Assembly: GCA_958410215.1 (NCBI GenBank)
Contig: CATYOF010000003.1
Span: 1 to 64,000 of the forward strand
Reading direction: 5' to 3'
Length of the DNA: 64,000 nt
DNA from: an uncultured Cryptobacterium sp.
Lineage (GTDB): Bacteria; Actinomycetota; Coriobacteriia; Coriobacteriales; Eggerthellaceae
Shown here: piece after piece, positions 41,373 through 48,594 of the stretch
Layout of the letters: the number at the start of each line of letters is the position of its first letter
How positions within the stretch are numbered: the first letter of the stretch is position 1
Program-made: the position numbers and the translations under genes
The notes under the pieces: model-generated
What the model was told of the DNA's origin: nothing
The model's input: the letters and a program-made list of their open reading frames with translations, nothing else
Database searches by the model: none

Positions 41373-43631
41373 ATGGTTGATCGAGGTTCATCATATAATC
41401 GTAGATCGAAACGTTCATCCTCTTCGGAAGAGGATGAATTTTCTGTCGCTCAAGACAGGCAAAATTCCTCCTTATCACACAATCTGCTCGAAAACGTACA
41501 GGCTAAGTTTTCGTCATTTGCATCTTCCGTTTCTTCTCGAATTAAGGGTGAAGAAAACAGTGGCTCCTCTCGGGGTGGCAGAAGGGATGCGAGCGATCGT
41601 GCAGTACAGGAGGAACGCAGCATGCGCAGCGATCGTGTAGTACGAGACGAACGCAGCATGCGTAGCGGTCGTAGAAGGAGCGAGCGTACTGTACGCGATA
41701 GTCGCGAACGCGAGCCTTTTCAAAGCCGTGAGTGGGACCAAGAATCCCGCAGCGGACAACAAATCCGTGATGTGCGACGAACGCGTGGCGTACAGCAAAC
41801 GCAGGGGGAGCAACAAACGCATAGGGTTCGGCAAACGCGCCGTTTTGAGGGTCGCGACAACACCCGCCAATCTTCACGCCAAGAGCGCGGTTTTGATCGT
41901 GATCTTTCTTTGTCTCGAGCAAGAGAACCTCGTCATGCCGCTTTGGTGGATGGGTCGCAGCGTCAGGGACGTTCAGCAGATCTCTCACAGCGTCATGGAC
42001 GCTCCACTTCTTCTCGTGAAAGCTACGGACGCGCATCGGATTATGCGCGCCATGCGGATAACGACTTTTATCAGGATTATGAATTAGGCGAAGGATATTA
42101 TTCACGCAGTCGTAGGGATTCGCGCTTTGATTATGATGATGGGTACTATGACGAACGTGAATTTGGCTATTCGGCAAACGATAAGTACGGTTTTCGCTCG
42201 GAGTCTCATTCGTCTCGAAGAGGCCGCCATTCCGAGCCTGAAGTGTATGTGAAATCAGGGCAAAGACGCGGAATTTTTAATGGGGGGCTACCTCTTCCTT
42301 TTGGTATGGGCGGTCGTGGGCATAGCTTTCATGGAGGGCATGCTGCAGGCGGTTCTTTTGCAGGCGGGTCATTTCTTTCGTCACTGTCTCTTCCTGTGTT
42401 GTATGCGCTGCCTGTAGTTGTTCTTATTCTTATCATTGTCCTTCTGGTTTTTGTGGTTTCTTCGGTTCAATCCTGCACCGCGGGCACTCAAAACGATCAG
42501 GTAGAGGTACAAGAAGTTCAACCCATGAATTTGAGCTATCAAGCTTCGGTAACGGGACTTGATTCTGTGGCGGATTCAGGCACTACTATTGCAGGATTTA
42601 CCTTGGCAAACGAAGGTCAAAACTATGTACCAGCGTTGTCCGAAGAAGGTGCGAATTCTATTCAAAGTGCCCTTTCGCCTTTCACGGAAAACGAATATGA
42701 CATCGGTTTTCTTATGATGGATCTTCAGACGGGTAGTGGGTATGCCTATAACATCGACCAGGAGGTATACGGTGCTTCGTCGTTTAAAGGTCCTGTTTTA
42801 ATTTATGGCTGTCAGGAGGCACTTGAGCCGGGCATTTTATCTATTGATACCGTAAACGATTCAGCCTCTAACGCTATTACGTATTCGGATAATCGCTCGT
42901 ACTACAACATGCGTGCGCTCTTTGAAGAATACAGTGAAATTTCTCTTACCAGTTGGCTTGCCAATATGAATATCGATTCTGATGTGGAATCGGATACTTC
43001 CTTCCCGCATTATTCTGCGCGTGAATCGGCCAAGTTGTGGATGAATGCCTACTTGTATTTCACTTCTTCAGAATCCGATTCGGACATAGTTTCATGGGCT
43101 CAAGATTTATTCTCACAGACTGAAGTTTCCATGTTGCGAGCCGGGGTGGATCCAACGTTTCCGCTTGTAACCGATAGCGGAGAAGTGTATATCTCGCAAA
43201 CTGACCAGAGCAACCAGTCGAATGGTCAGGACAACCAGGCTAACAATGGCGAAGATTCTGGAGAAAACCAAACAGGCGATTCGAGCGGTGATCAGGCTGG
43301 CCAGGATGAATCTGGGGACACTTCTTCAGGTCTTTCTGCGGCAGATATGGCAACTTCGGGCTCGGGCGTTGTGGTATACGACAAGGCAGGTTGGCTCAAC
43401 GGCGAAACGGATGATGGTTTGTGTGATGCAGGCATTATCTACGACGGTGATAAAGCCTATCTTCTTTCGATAATGTCGGGGGCTCCCGATGGGGATGGCA
43501 CTCGAGAAGATATGGCGCGCTTGGTTGCGGCTCTTTGGGGCCAACGCAGTACCTTAGCTCCAAGCCAAGGGTATGTATTAGTAGATCCTGCGCAAGCAAC
43601 GAATCAGGAAGGCTCTACTGAAGGCCAGTAA
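41373..43631 (+). CDS. Membrane-anchored beta-lactamase-like serine hydrolase with Arg/Ser-rich disordered arm
   Basis: A 752-residue protein in three parts. Residues 1-335 are low-complexity, rich in Arg, Ser, Asp, Gly and Gln, with RSMRSDRVVRDERSMRSGRR-like repeats. One membrane helix (~340-364, VLYALPVVVLILIIVLLVFVV) follows, so the arm is cytoplasmic. The exterior part is a class A beta-lactamase/PBP-like fold: SxxK at Ser469-Lys472, SDN at 505-507, and KAG in the KTG position at 671-673. A Gln/Asn/Gly-rich linker occupies ~610-655. It may be an inactive or specialised peptidoglycan-interacting protein. No ribosome site is evident before ATG 41,373. Confidence 0.8.
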   Translation: MVDRGSSYNRRSKRSSSSEEDEFSVAQDRQNSSLSHNLLENVQAKFSSFASSVSSRIKGEENSGSSRGGRRDASDRAVQEERSMRSDRVVRDERSMRSGRRRSERTVRDSREREPFQSREWDQESRSGQQIRDVRRTRGVQQTQGEQQTHRVRQTRRFEGRDNTRQSSRQERGFDRDLSLSRAREPRHAALVDGSQRQGRSADLSQRHGRSTSSRESYGRASDYARHADNDFYQDYELGEGYYSRSRRDSRFDYDDGYYDEREFGYSANDKYGFRSESHSSRRGRHSEPEVYVKSGQRRGIFNGGLPLPFGMGGRGHSFHGGHAAGGSFAGGSFLSSLSLPVLYALPVVVLILIIVLLVFVVSSVQSCTAGTQNDQVEVQEVQPMNLSYQASVTGLDSVADSGTTIAGFTLANEGQNYVPALSEEGANSIQSALSPFTENEYDIGFLMMDLQTGSGYAYNIDQEVYGASSFKGPVLIYGCQEALEPGILSIDTVNDSASNAITYSDNRSYYNMRALFEEYSEISLTSWLANMNIDSDVESDTSFPHYSARESAKLWMNAYLYFTSSESDSDIVSWAQDLFSQTEVSMLRAGVDPTFPLVTDSGEVYISQTDQSNQSNGQDNQANNGEDSGENQTGDSSGDQAGQDESGDTSSGLSAADMATSGSGVVVYDKAGWLNGETDDGLCDAGIIYDGDKAYLLSIMSGAPDGDGTREDMARLVAALWGQRSTLAPSQGYVLVDPAQATNQEGSTEGQ

Positions 43632-43944
43632 ACTTGTTGAAGGCACTAGATTCAGTAGAATTCGTGAATTTTCTGTCCACTTTTCAAAAGCTCCCAAGCA
43701 GCCGATTGACTAACCTCGCGCGCGCGTTATACACTGCAAAAGTTCGCTTTCAAAAGCCCCGTGCGAGCTTGAGATTCGAACTCCAAAACCAGAACCTGTT
43801 TTGCAGCGCCTTTTCGTTAGTCCAGAAGCGGAAAGGACCGTGGCAAAATGGCGGATGGTTGGAGATGGTGGAGTAGGATCCCGCCGCTTCGAATCGGCAG
43901 CAACTTTTGAAAAACGACACTTGTTACTTTATTGGAGGAACACT
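43632..43944 (+). other. rplM upstream region and long leader
   Basis: 313 bp. A promoter (43,706-43,733) is followed by a ~205-nt transcribed leader before GTG 43,945. Frames that cross it have no start signal. The length suggests a structured, possibly autoregulatory leader as known for ribosomal protein operons, but no known fold was recognised. Confidence 0.5.
43706..43733 (+). promoter_or_regulatory. Sigma-70-type promoter of rplM-rpsI
   Basis: -35 TTGACT (43,706-43,711), 16-bp spacer, -10 TATACA (43,728-43,733). The spacer contains an alternating CG tract of ten bases, which is unusual for a promoter spacer. Confidence 0.7.
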
Positions 43945-44382
43945 GTGAAGACCTATTACGCAAAGCCCAACGAAGTTGAGCGCGAATGGCTTCTGATCGA
44001 CGCAGAAGATCAGGTTCTTGGTCGCGTTGCATCGAAGGCAGCTCAGATTTTAAAGGGCAAGCACAAGCCACAATACACCCCTCATGTAGACACGGGCGAT
44101 TTTGTTGTTGTAATCAACGCTGACAAAATTCGTGTTTCTGGTGTAAAGGCTACGGACAAGGAATACTATCGTCACAGCGGTTATCCCGGAGGACTGAAGT
44201 GCGAAACGTTCCAGGAAGCAATGGAAAAGCATCCTGAGCGCGTTATCGAACACGCAGTTAAGGGCATGCTGCCAAAGAACACGCTTGGCCGCGCAATGGC
44301 TAAGAAGTTGAAGGTGTACGCTGGTAGCGAGCATCCACACATGGCTCAGCAGCCTCGTGAGATCAAGATGGAGGATAACTAA
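43945..44382 (+). CDS. rplM: 50S ribosomal protein L13
   Basis: A 145-residue L13: KTYYAKPNEVEREWLLIDA, VLGRVASKAA, KHKPQYTPHVDTGDFVVVINA, YRHSGYPGG, and GMLPKNTLGR, all standard. The frame is open from 43,801, but GTG 43,945 with GGAGG six bases upstream gives the normal length and N-terminus. The stop overlaps the rpsI ATG (TAATG). Confidence 0.98.
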   Translation: MKTYYAKPNEVEREWLLIDAEDQVLGRVASKAAQILKGKHKPQYTPHVDTGDFVVVINADKIRVSGVKATDKEYYRHSGYPGGLKCETFQEAMEKHPERVIEHAVKGMLPKNTLGRAMAKKLKVYAGSEHPHMAQQPREIKMEDN

Positions 44383-44774
44383 TGGCAGGCGAAGCAATCT
44401 ATTACGGCACTGGTCGTAGGAAGAACGCAGTAGCTCGCGTTCGTATCGTTCCTGGTACCGGTAAGGTTACGGTTAACGGTCGCGATGGCGTAGAATTCTT
44501 CGGTCGCCAGGCACTCGTTGACTATGCAACCACCCCATTCGTAGTTACTGACACCAAGGGTCACTTCGACGTTATTGCTCGTTGCAATGGTGGCGGTGTA
44601 TCCGGTCAGGCTGGCGCTCTTCGTCACGGTATTGCTCGTGCTCTTCTTGAAGCTGGCGATTATCGTGCAGAGCTCAAGCGTGCTGGTTATTTGACGCGTG
44701 ACTCTCGTATGGTTGAACGTAAGAAGTACGGCCTGAAGAAGGCTCGTAAGCGCCCTCAGTTCAGCAAGCGCTAA
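44382..44774 (+). CDS. rpsI: 30S ribosomal protein S9
   Basis: A 130-residue S9 ending in the universal KRPQFSKR tail that contacts P-site tRNA. YYGTGRRKNAVARVR and GGGVSGQAGALRHGIARAL are diagnostic. Translationally coupled to rplM. Three terminators follow. Confidence 0.99.
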   Translation: MAGEAIYYGTGRRKNAVARVRIVPGTGKVTVNGRDGVEFFGRQALVDYATTPFVVTDTKGHFDVIARCNGGGVSGQAGALRHGIARALLEAGDYRAELKRAGYLTRDSRMVERKKYGLKKARKRPQFSKR

Positions 44775-44821
44775 ACTGCTCAGGCGGCAGCTTTTGGCTG
44801 CCAACTTGAACTTCAACCTTC

Positions 44822-44877
44822 AGCACCCGCTTCCTCACGTACCTTCGTGTACGTTGCGGAGCGGGTGCTTTGTTTTT
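44822..44877 (+). terminator. Terminator A after rpsI
   Basis: AGCACCCGC (44,822-44,830) / GCGGGTGCT (44,861-44,869), with an inner ACGTAC/GTACGT stem and the tail TTTGTTTTT. A smaller hairpin without a T run (GGCAGC/GCTGCC, 44,786-44,802) precedes it. Confidence 0.9.
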
Positions 44878-45031
44878 AGTCCAATTTGGCTACCCAAAAA
44901 CTGCCTCATTCTTACTGGCTGTTTTGTTCATGTACCTAAGTACGCTACGCAAAGTTTTCGCGGCAATCTGCCTATCCAGAAGCAACCCTTTGTAGCTCTT
45001 CGAACGCAAGCGCTGCATGATTTCAACCTTC

Positions 45032-45076
45032 AATGCCCGTTTCTGTTTCAACAGAGGCGGGCATTTTGTTTTGTTT
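45032..45076 (+). terminator. Terminator B
   Basis: AATGCCCG plus TTTCTGT (45,032-45,046) pairs with ACAGAGG plus CGGGCATT (45,051-45,065), loop TTCA, tail TTGTTTTGTTT. It is preceded by the same TTCAACCTT (45,022-45,030) seen before terminators A and C. Confidence 0.88.
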
Positions 45077-45079
45077 ACC

Positions 45080-45196
45080 TTCAACCTTTAGCACCTACTT
45101 CTCCACGTGTCTTTAGGGTTATAGAAAAAAGGACTTCGAACTATCTTCTTATAACTCTGGTTTTAGGCACATTGCAAAGCGAGTGCTTTGTTTTTT
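45080..45196 (+). terminator. Terminator C
   Basis: The lead-in TTCAACCTT is at 45,080. The active hairpin is CAAAGC (45,175-45,180) / GCTTTG (45,185-45,190), loop GAGT, then T6 (45,191-45,196). Confidence 0.82.
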
Positions 45197-45238
45197 CTCG
45201 TTCGTAAATGGCCCGATTGTTTCATGTGAGAAATATCG

Positions 45239-45266
45239 TTGCTTTATATGAGATGCATGATAGATA
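45239..45266 (+). promoter_or_regulatory. Candidate promoter of the small toxin-like gene
   Basis: TTGCTT (45,239-45,244), 16-bp spacer, TAGATA (45,261-45,266), immediately downstream of terminator C and ~65 bases before ATG 45,331. Confidence 0.5.
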
Positions 45267-45303
45267 CATTTGAGATGATGAAAGTGGCGTTTCGCCATCT
45301 CGG

Positions 45304-45328
45304 GCAGCTTCTTAAGAAAGGAGGCTGC
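45304..45328 (+). promoter_or_regulatory. Hairpin that hides the toxin ribosome-binding site
   Basis: GCAGCTTCTT (45,304-45,313) pairs over 10 positions (two G-U) with 45,319-45,328, enclosing nearly all of the AAAGGAGG ribosome-binding site (45,317-45,324). The ATG lies three bases further on. An unfolding or processing step would be needed for translation. Confidence 0.65.
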
Positions 45329-45330
45329 TT

Positions 45331-45411
45331 ATGGACCCACAAACCGTGGTAGCCGTATGCGCATTGTTTACGGTATTCATCACACTTGTTAATTTGCTCG
45401 ATCGTAAATAG
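45331..45411 (+). CDS. 26-residue hydrophobic peptide, candidate type I (holin-like) toxin
   Basis: A very short gene with a very strong AAAGGAGG ribosome site. The product begins MDPQTVVAVCALFTV and ends NLLDRK: a polar N-terminus, ~17 hydrophobic residues and a charged end. This matches the build of small putative holin-like or type I toxins of Gram-positive bacteria, which insert into the membrane. The site is locked in a hairpin. The stop codon lies in the loop of a 9-bp hairpin (GATCGTAAA 45,400-45,408 / TTTACGATC 45,414-45,422). A minus-strand promoter at 45,563 could make an antisense RNA. The family is judged by shape only. Confidence 0.6.
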   Translation: MDPQTVVAVCALFTVFITLVNLLDRK

Positions 45412-45575
45412 CTTTTACGATCAATGTGACGAGTTAATAAGGTAAGGAGGTGAGCGAACAGTATCTGTTGGAAATCGAGGGACCGAGCAGAAATTGCAAG
45501 AAACCTCGGCCCTCGACGAAAACGGAGCTGCCCGACCTAGGCGGGACGCCGTTGATGGATCAATTATAGCAGGTT
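45412..45575. ncRNA. Structured 3' region of the toxin locus, possible antisense RNA
   Basis: The region folds strongly on either strand: CGAGGG-A-CCGAG (45,476-45,487) with CTCGG-CCCTCG (45,505-45,515), and an ACGG/CCGT-closed hairpin at ~45,521-45,554. On the minus strand an extended -10 (TGC-TATAAT, hexamer 45,563-45,568) could start an RNA near 45,556 running towards the toxin gene. A 39-codon plus-strand frame (45,450-45,569) overlaps, but its GTG lies inside the AAGGAGGTGA sequence. Confidence 0.4.
45563..45568 (-). promoter_or_regulatory. Extended -10 for a putative antisense RNA
   Basis: The minus strand reads TGC-TATAAT, a full extended -10. The -35 region (TTAATG at 16 bp) is poor, which is acceptable for extended -10 promoters. 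Confidence 0.5.
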
Positions 45576-45689
45576 AACCATAAGCATTAATGAAGTTTAT
45601 ATGACGAAAATAGGCTTGTTTTTAACCGTCATTCCGTAACGCAGCTTCCTTAAGCAAGGTGAGCACGATTTTACATTGAACCAGTTCAA

Positions 45690-45749
45690 AACGGGTTCAA
45701 AACCCGTTCATCCTGAAATCCAACCACTGCAACGCGTTCACGCATTGCA
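45690..45749. repeat. Two adjacent hairpins upstream of the candidate RNA
   Basis: AACGGGTT (45,690-45,697) / AACCCGTT (45,701-45,708) with loop CAA, then TGCAACGCG / CGCATTGCA (45,728-45,749) with loop TTCA and one mismatch. Neither has a T tail. They may be regulator sites or remnants. Confidence 0.5.
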
Positions 45750-45772
45750 AAAAGAACTGTCCTTACTAGAAT
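45745..45772 (+). promoter_or_regulatory. Candidate promoter of a non-coding RNA
   Basis: TTGCAA (45,745-45,750), 16-bp spacer, TAGAAT (45,767-45,772). The predicted start point (~45,778) coincides with the 5' end of the paired RNA ends described next. Confidence 0.5.
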
Positions 45773-45777
45773 GGGCA

Positions 45778-45962
45778 CCAATTCAAGGCGATCTTCTTGC
45801 ACAGGGGTTTAGGTAAGAAAGATTGACTTAAAACGCGTTAGGCTTATGCAAAGCAGTGAAGGCAAAACAGGAAGATACACGCCAGAAGCTTGCGAGTAAA
45901 CGCTCAAGGGAAATTGGGATAGGGACCTGTAACACATAGGTGTTCGGGTCCCTATTTGTTTT
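45778..45962 (+). ncRNA. Candidate ~185-nt structured RNA, possibly 6S-like
   Basis: No coding frame with a start signal. The expected RNA begins near 45,778 and ends at a strong terminator (45,919-45,962). Nested pairings close a rod: CCAATT (45,778-45,783) / AATTGG (45,912-45,917), GCG (45,788-45,790) / CGC (45,901-45,903), and CTTCT (45,793-45,797) / AGAAG (45,884-45,888). Length and end-to-end pairing recall 6S RNA, but no conserved 6S sequence was recognised, and the identity is open. Confidence 0.4.
45919..45962 (+). terminator. Strong intrinsic terminator
   Basis: ATAGGGACC (45,919-45,927) / GGTCCCTAT (45,947-45,955), with the inner stem AACAC/GTGTT and loop ATAG, followed by TTGTTTT. 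No annotated gene lies upstream on this strand for ~500 bases. Confidence 0.9.
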
Positions 45963-46003
45963 ACGAAAGGTTGTGGTTTTGGAACAGGACGAATTTATTT
46001 CAT

Positions 46004-46033
46004 AGCACAGCATTTCGAAAAAAGTGCTGTGCT
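46004..46033. repeat. Hairpin upstream of the 66-residue membrane protein gene
   Basis: AGCACAGCA (46,004-46,012) / TGCTGTGCT (46,025-46,033), extendable inward through TTT/AAA. No T run. It lies in the ~210-bp region before ATG 46,172 and may be a leader structure. Confidence 0.5.
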
Positions 46034-46171
46034 CCTTATGCGCAGTATTCCGTACGTATTGGTAATGGGTGGTTCGTGGTTTAAGTAAAAGCCGCAGAGC
46101 CACTTTGAGAGAGAAAAGTTTGAAGGGTTCGGCAAAAGAAGCCGAGCAAGAATCTTGGAGGTTAGATTCAA

Positions 46172-46372
46172 ATGATGTACGTAGCAGCAATTTGTGTAGT
46201 GTTCCTTGCATTGGGTATCGCTATGGTTTCTAAGCTTGGTCAGGGCAATAGCGCTGCTTTGGAGGTTGCTACCGCTCGCGCACATGCAGGTCGTAAGGTT
46301 CAGCTTGGTGTTAAGGCTCCTCGCGATTTCTATATGCAGCAGTTTGAAGAAGCAGTATCAAGCCGTCACTAA
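46172..46372 (+). CDS. Small single-span membrane protein
   Basis: A 66-residue protein of no known family: an N-terminal hydrophobic helix (YVAAICVVFLALGIAMV) and a basic, soluble tail (ARAHAGRKVQLGVKAPRDFYM). GGAGG (46,157-46,161) lies 10 bases upstream and its own terminator follows, so it is a real gene. The shape is that of a small membrane-tethered regulator or structural peptide. Function unknown. Confidence 0.7.
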   Translation: MMYVAAICVVFLALGIAMVSKLGQGNSAALEVATARAHAGRKVQLGVKAPRDFYMQQFEEAVSSRH

Positions 46373-46531
46373 GGCGAGATAATACGTCGGCACATCACGC
46401 ATGGCTAGTAATGCGCCTGTGTGTACGAAAGATGTATTATACGCCACGATACACAATATGCTTCAGAACTAGCTTTCTTTTGCTCCTATAGATACAAGCA
46501 GTTCTTAAAGCCAATACAAAATGCTTTCATG

Positions 46532-46567
46532 AAGGACTCTGGCAACAGCTGGGGTCCTTTCTTTTGA
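46532..46567 (+). terminator. Intrinsic terminator of the small membrane protein gene
   Basis: AAGGACTC (46,532-46,539) / GGGTCCTT (46,552-46,559) with one G-T pair, followed by TTTCTTTT. It lies ~160 bases after the stop. Confidence 0.78.
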
Positions 46568-46576
46568 TACAAAATA

Positions 46577-46605
46577 ACCCCGTGACTTGTGGATAGTCAC
46601 GGGGT
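46577..46605 (-). terminator. Intrinsic terminator of the NCS2-like permease gene
   Basis: Perfect 10-bp stem ACCCCGTGAC (46,577-46,586) / GTCACGGGGT (46,596-46,605), loop nine bases. On the minus strand it is followed by TATTTTG. Confidence 0.85.
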
Positions 46606-46716
46606 CGGAGGTAAATCAAACAGGTTCAGCGTTGGGTTTTGCCTTGCCAAAACACTGCAGATTCTATTTTGTAGGTAGTGTCGTGTTAGTACGCGGCACT
46701 AAGGGCACGTTCGCAT

Positions 46717-48159
46717 TTATTGGGCGTCGTGCTCAGCTTTAGCCTTGGCCATACGTTCTTCCAAAGCTTTAAGCTGCTTAGCGGTTTCTTCTTCTTCAAG
46801 ACGAAGTTCTTCTTTGCTTGTTGCATAGTCGATGCGGATCTTCTTGTTGTTGCAGAGCAACAGGTAAAGAATGATCGAAGCAGGAAGACCAATGGAAGCG
46901 CCACGAGCAACGATGAAGCCTGCAGACATACCAGCAATACCACGGTCCATGTCGTCGCGAAGCAGGTTGATAGCAATCTGAGCGCAAACGAAGCCCTGAA
47001 CAACCATGATAACTACCAGCAGAGCGCCAGAAGCAGCCAAGGATACTTCGTAGAGTGGATAGAAGAACAAACCAACTACGGTAAAGATAAGGTTCGTACC
47101 AGTACCGTCATAGATAGAGTTCATGCCTTCACGGCCAGACTCCTTATAACGAGCGAAGGTAGCAATTGCGTAAGGAGGGCTGAAAGGACCAGCCAGTGCA
47201 GGATAAGGAGCGAACAGGGAAAGAACTACGTTACGGATACCGCAAACAATGTTGGTACGGTTAACGTTGAACTCAATGTATTCGTCGTCACGAGCAGAAT
47301 TGATGCAAAGCTGCTGAACGGTAATGAAGTCGCCATAGGCAATAATCCATGCCGTCAGTGCGTAAGGAATACCTGCAATCCAAATGGTAGGATCGGTGCA
47401 GAATCCAATAAAGAAGGGCGATACCGCTGCAAAGAGCGCGCCGAAGTCAGGCATTACGATGAACTGGCCTGAGAATTCATATTGGAAGTCACCAGAAATG
47501 CCGCCAACAATGAACAGGAACAAAACGCCCCATAAGAAGCTGTAGTTGCCAAGAAGTGCCAAAATTTTATGTTCAGACATCTTTTCGCGAATGCGCTGGC
47601 TGAACATAAACAAGCAGACAACAACCAGACCACCAAGGCAAGCGATAGTTGCGGTATCAAGTGCGCCACCTTCGGACATACGAGCAACAACGGAATTAAT
47701 ACCTGCACCTAAAACGATGCCGCCTTTCAAGGCTGGAGGCAAAATCATGTTGAGTTTCTTGGATAACCCTGTAGCGCCTAATACTATGAATAGAATTCCG
47801 AGCTCTAACTGTATAACAGTAAGTGCTTGGAATCTTATTACGCCTTCTGGAAGGGTTTCCAGGTAGAGCACAATTACTGCCATCGCCGCCGTAATCCAAC
47901 CGCAAACTGCCGGTTCGCCTAAGAACCAACTTAAGGTATAACAAGCGGTCTCAAAAATAACGAGAGCGTAAGCAGTATTGGGATCCAAGCCCAAGGTAGA
48001 AATAAGAACAGCAAGTGCACCGTATGAAGTACAAGCGTTCATAAGACCTGTAATAACTTCAGGACCAGAAATGTTGAAGTGAATAAAGGGAATACGAATG
48101 CGGAATATTCCCAGTCGAATACATGGCTGAATGCCACCGTATTCACGCTTTAAAGCCAT
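46717..48159 (-). CDS. NCS2/SulP-like multi-span permease
   Basis: A 480-residue protein with ~12-14 hydrophobic segments and a charged coiled-coil tail (EELRLEEEETAKQLKALEERMAKAKAEH). Features such as ILPPALKGGIVLGAGI and the helix-break NVNRTNIVCGIRNVVLS, followed by LAGPFSPPYAIATFARY, resemble the nucleobase-ascorbate/SulP fold (UraA-like). The canonical QxxNxG quad is not obvious, so the substrate is unclear (purine, dicarboxylate or sulfate-like). AAGGAGGG precedes ATG 48,159. Monocistronic. Confidence 0.65.
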   Translation of the reverse strand: MALKREYGGIQPCIRLGIFRIRIPFIHFNISGPEVITGLMNACTSYGALAVLISTLGLDPNTAYALVIFETACYTLSWFLGEPAVCGWITAAMAVIVLYLETLPEGVIRFQALTVIQLELGILFIVLGATGLSKKLNMILPPALKGGIVLGAGINSVVARMSEGGALDTATIACLGGLVVVCLFMFSQRIREKMSEHKILALLGNYSFLWGVLFLFIVGGISGDFQYEFSGQFIVMPDFGALFAAVSPFFIGFCTDPTIWIAGIPYALTAWIIAYGDFITVQQLCINSARDDEYIEFNVNRTNIVCGIRNVVLSLFAPYPALAGPFSPPYAIATFARYKESGREGMNSIYDGTGTNLIFTVVGLFFYPLYEVSLAASGALLVVIMVVQGFVCAQIAINLLRDDMDRGIAGMSAGFIVARGASIGLPASIILYLLLCNNKKIRIDYATSKEELRLEEEETAKQLKALEERMAKAKAEHDAQ

Positions 48160-48594
48160 TAGACCCTCCTTTTGAAATTAGGTTCCGCAATGGGACTGAC
48201 AGATACTGCTGAAATCCTTTCTTTAATCGAAATACCTCCAAATTTGAGCGCACAAAACTAAGCCCCTTCCACAGAGAGTTTTTTTGCTTATGTTTTGTGA
48301 TTGAAATGACTAAACAATTAATAACTGTCAGAAAAATGAACATGGTACTGACAAATTGAATAGTCCGCTTTCGTAACTATAGTCTTTACTAATACAAGAA
48401 TTACTAATGTCTATGTTATGAACCCATTCATCAGAATCTATAGATGCGTTTAAAAAAATTGAACCATTGGACAGAAATAAAAGATATGTAGAGTAAAAAA
48501 TAGTGAACGTGTTATAAACTTATTAAATTACTTTATTTAATTATTTAATCCAAATGAATAATAACTTTCCATAAATTGGAGACTATTATTTTTT
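48160..48594. other. 435-bp AT-rich divergent intergenic region
   Basis: Very AT-rich, no gene. TGTCAG (48,326-48,331) / CTGACA (48,348-48,353) form an inverted pair, and another CTGACA lies near 48,195. These may be operator half-sites for the permease. No purine riboswitch features were found on the permease strand. Confidence 0.5.

Larger units (their letters stand above)
46373..46716. other. 344-bp gap with two terminators
   Basis: Apart from the plus-strand terminator (46,532) and the minus-strand terminator (46,577), nothing recognisable is present. No start signal or domain supports a gene here. Confidence 0.6.

Noticed and set aside
43634..43876. 80-codon frame after the beta-lactamase-like gene
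   Set aside because: It crosses the rplM promoter and leader, has no start signal, and its product is not protein-like.
43870..43910. T-loop-like TTCGAAT with short flanking stem in the rplM leader
   Set aside because: No matching acceptor, D or anticodon arms could be placed around it, so not a tRNA.
45450..45569. 39-codon frame behind the toxin-like gene
   Set aside because: Its GTG lies inside the only ribosome-site-like sequence, and the frame spans strong RNA stems; structure explains the region better than coding.
48160..48594. Purine riboswitch upstream of the NCS2-like permease
   Set aside because: Read on the permease strand, the region lacks the conserved paired loops and core of purine riboswitches; it is simply AT-rich.
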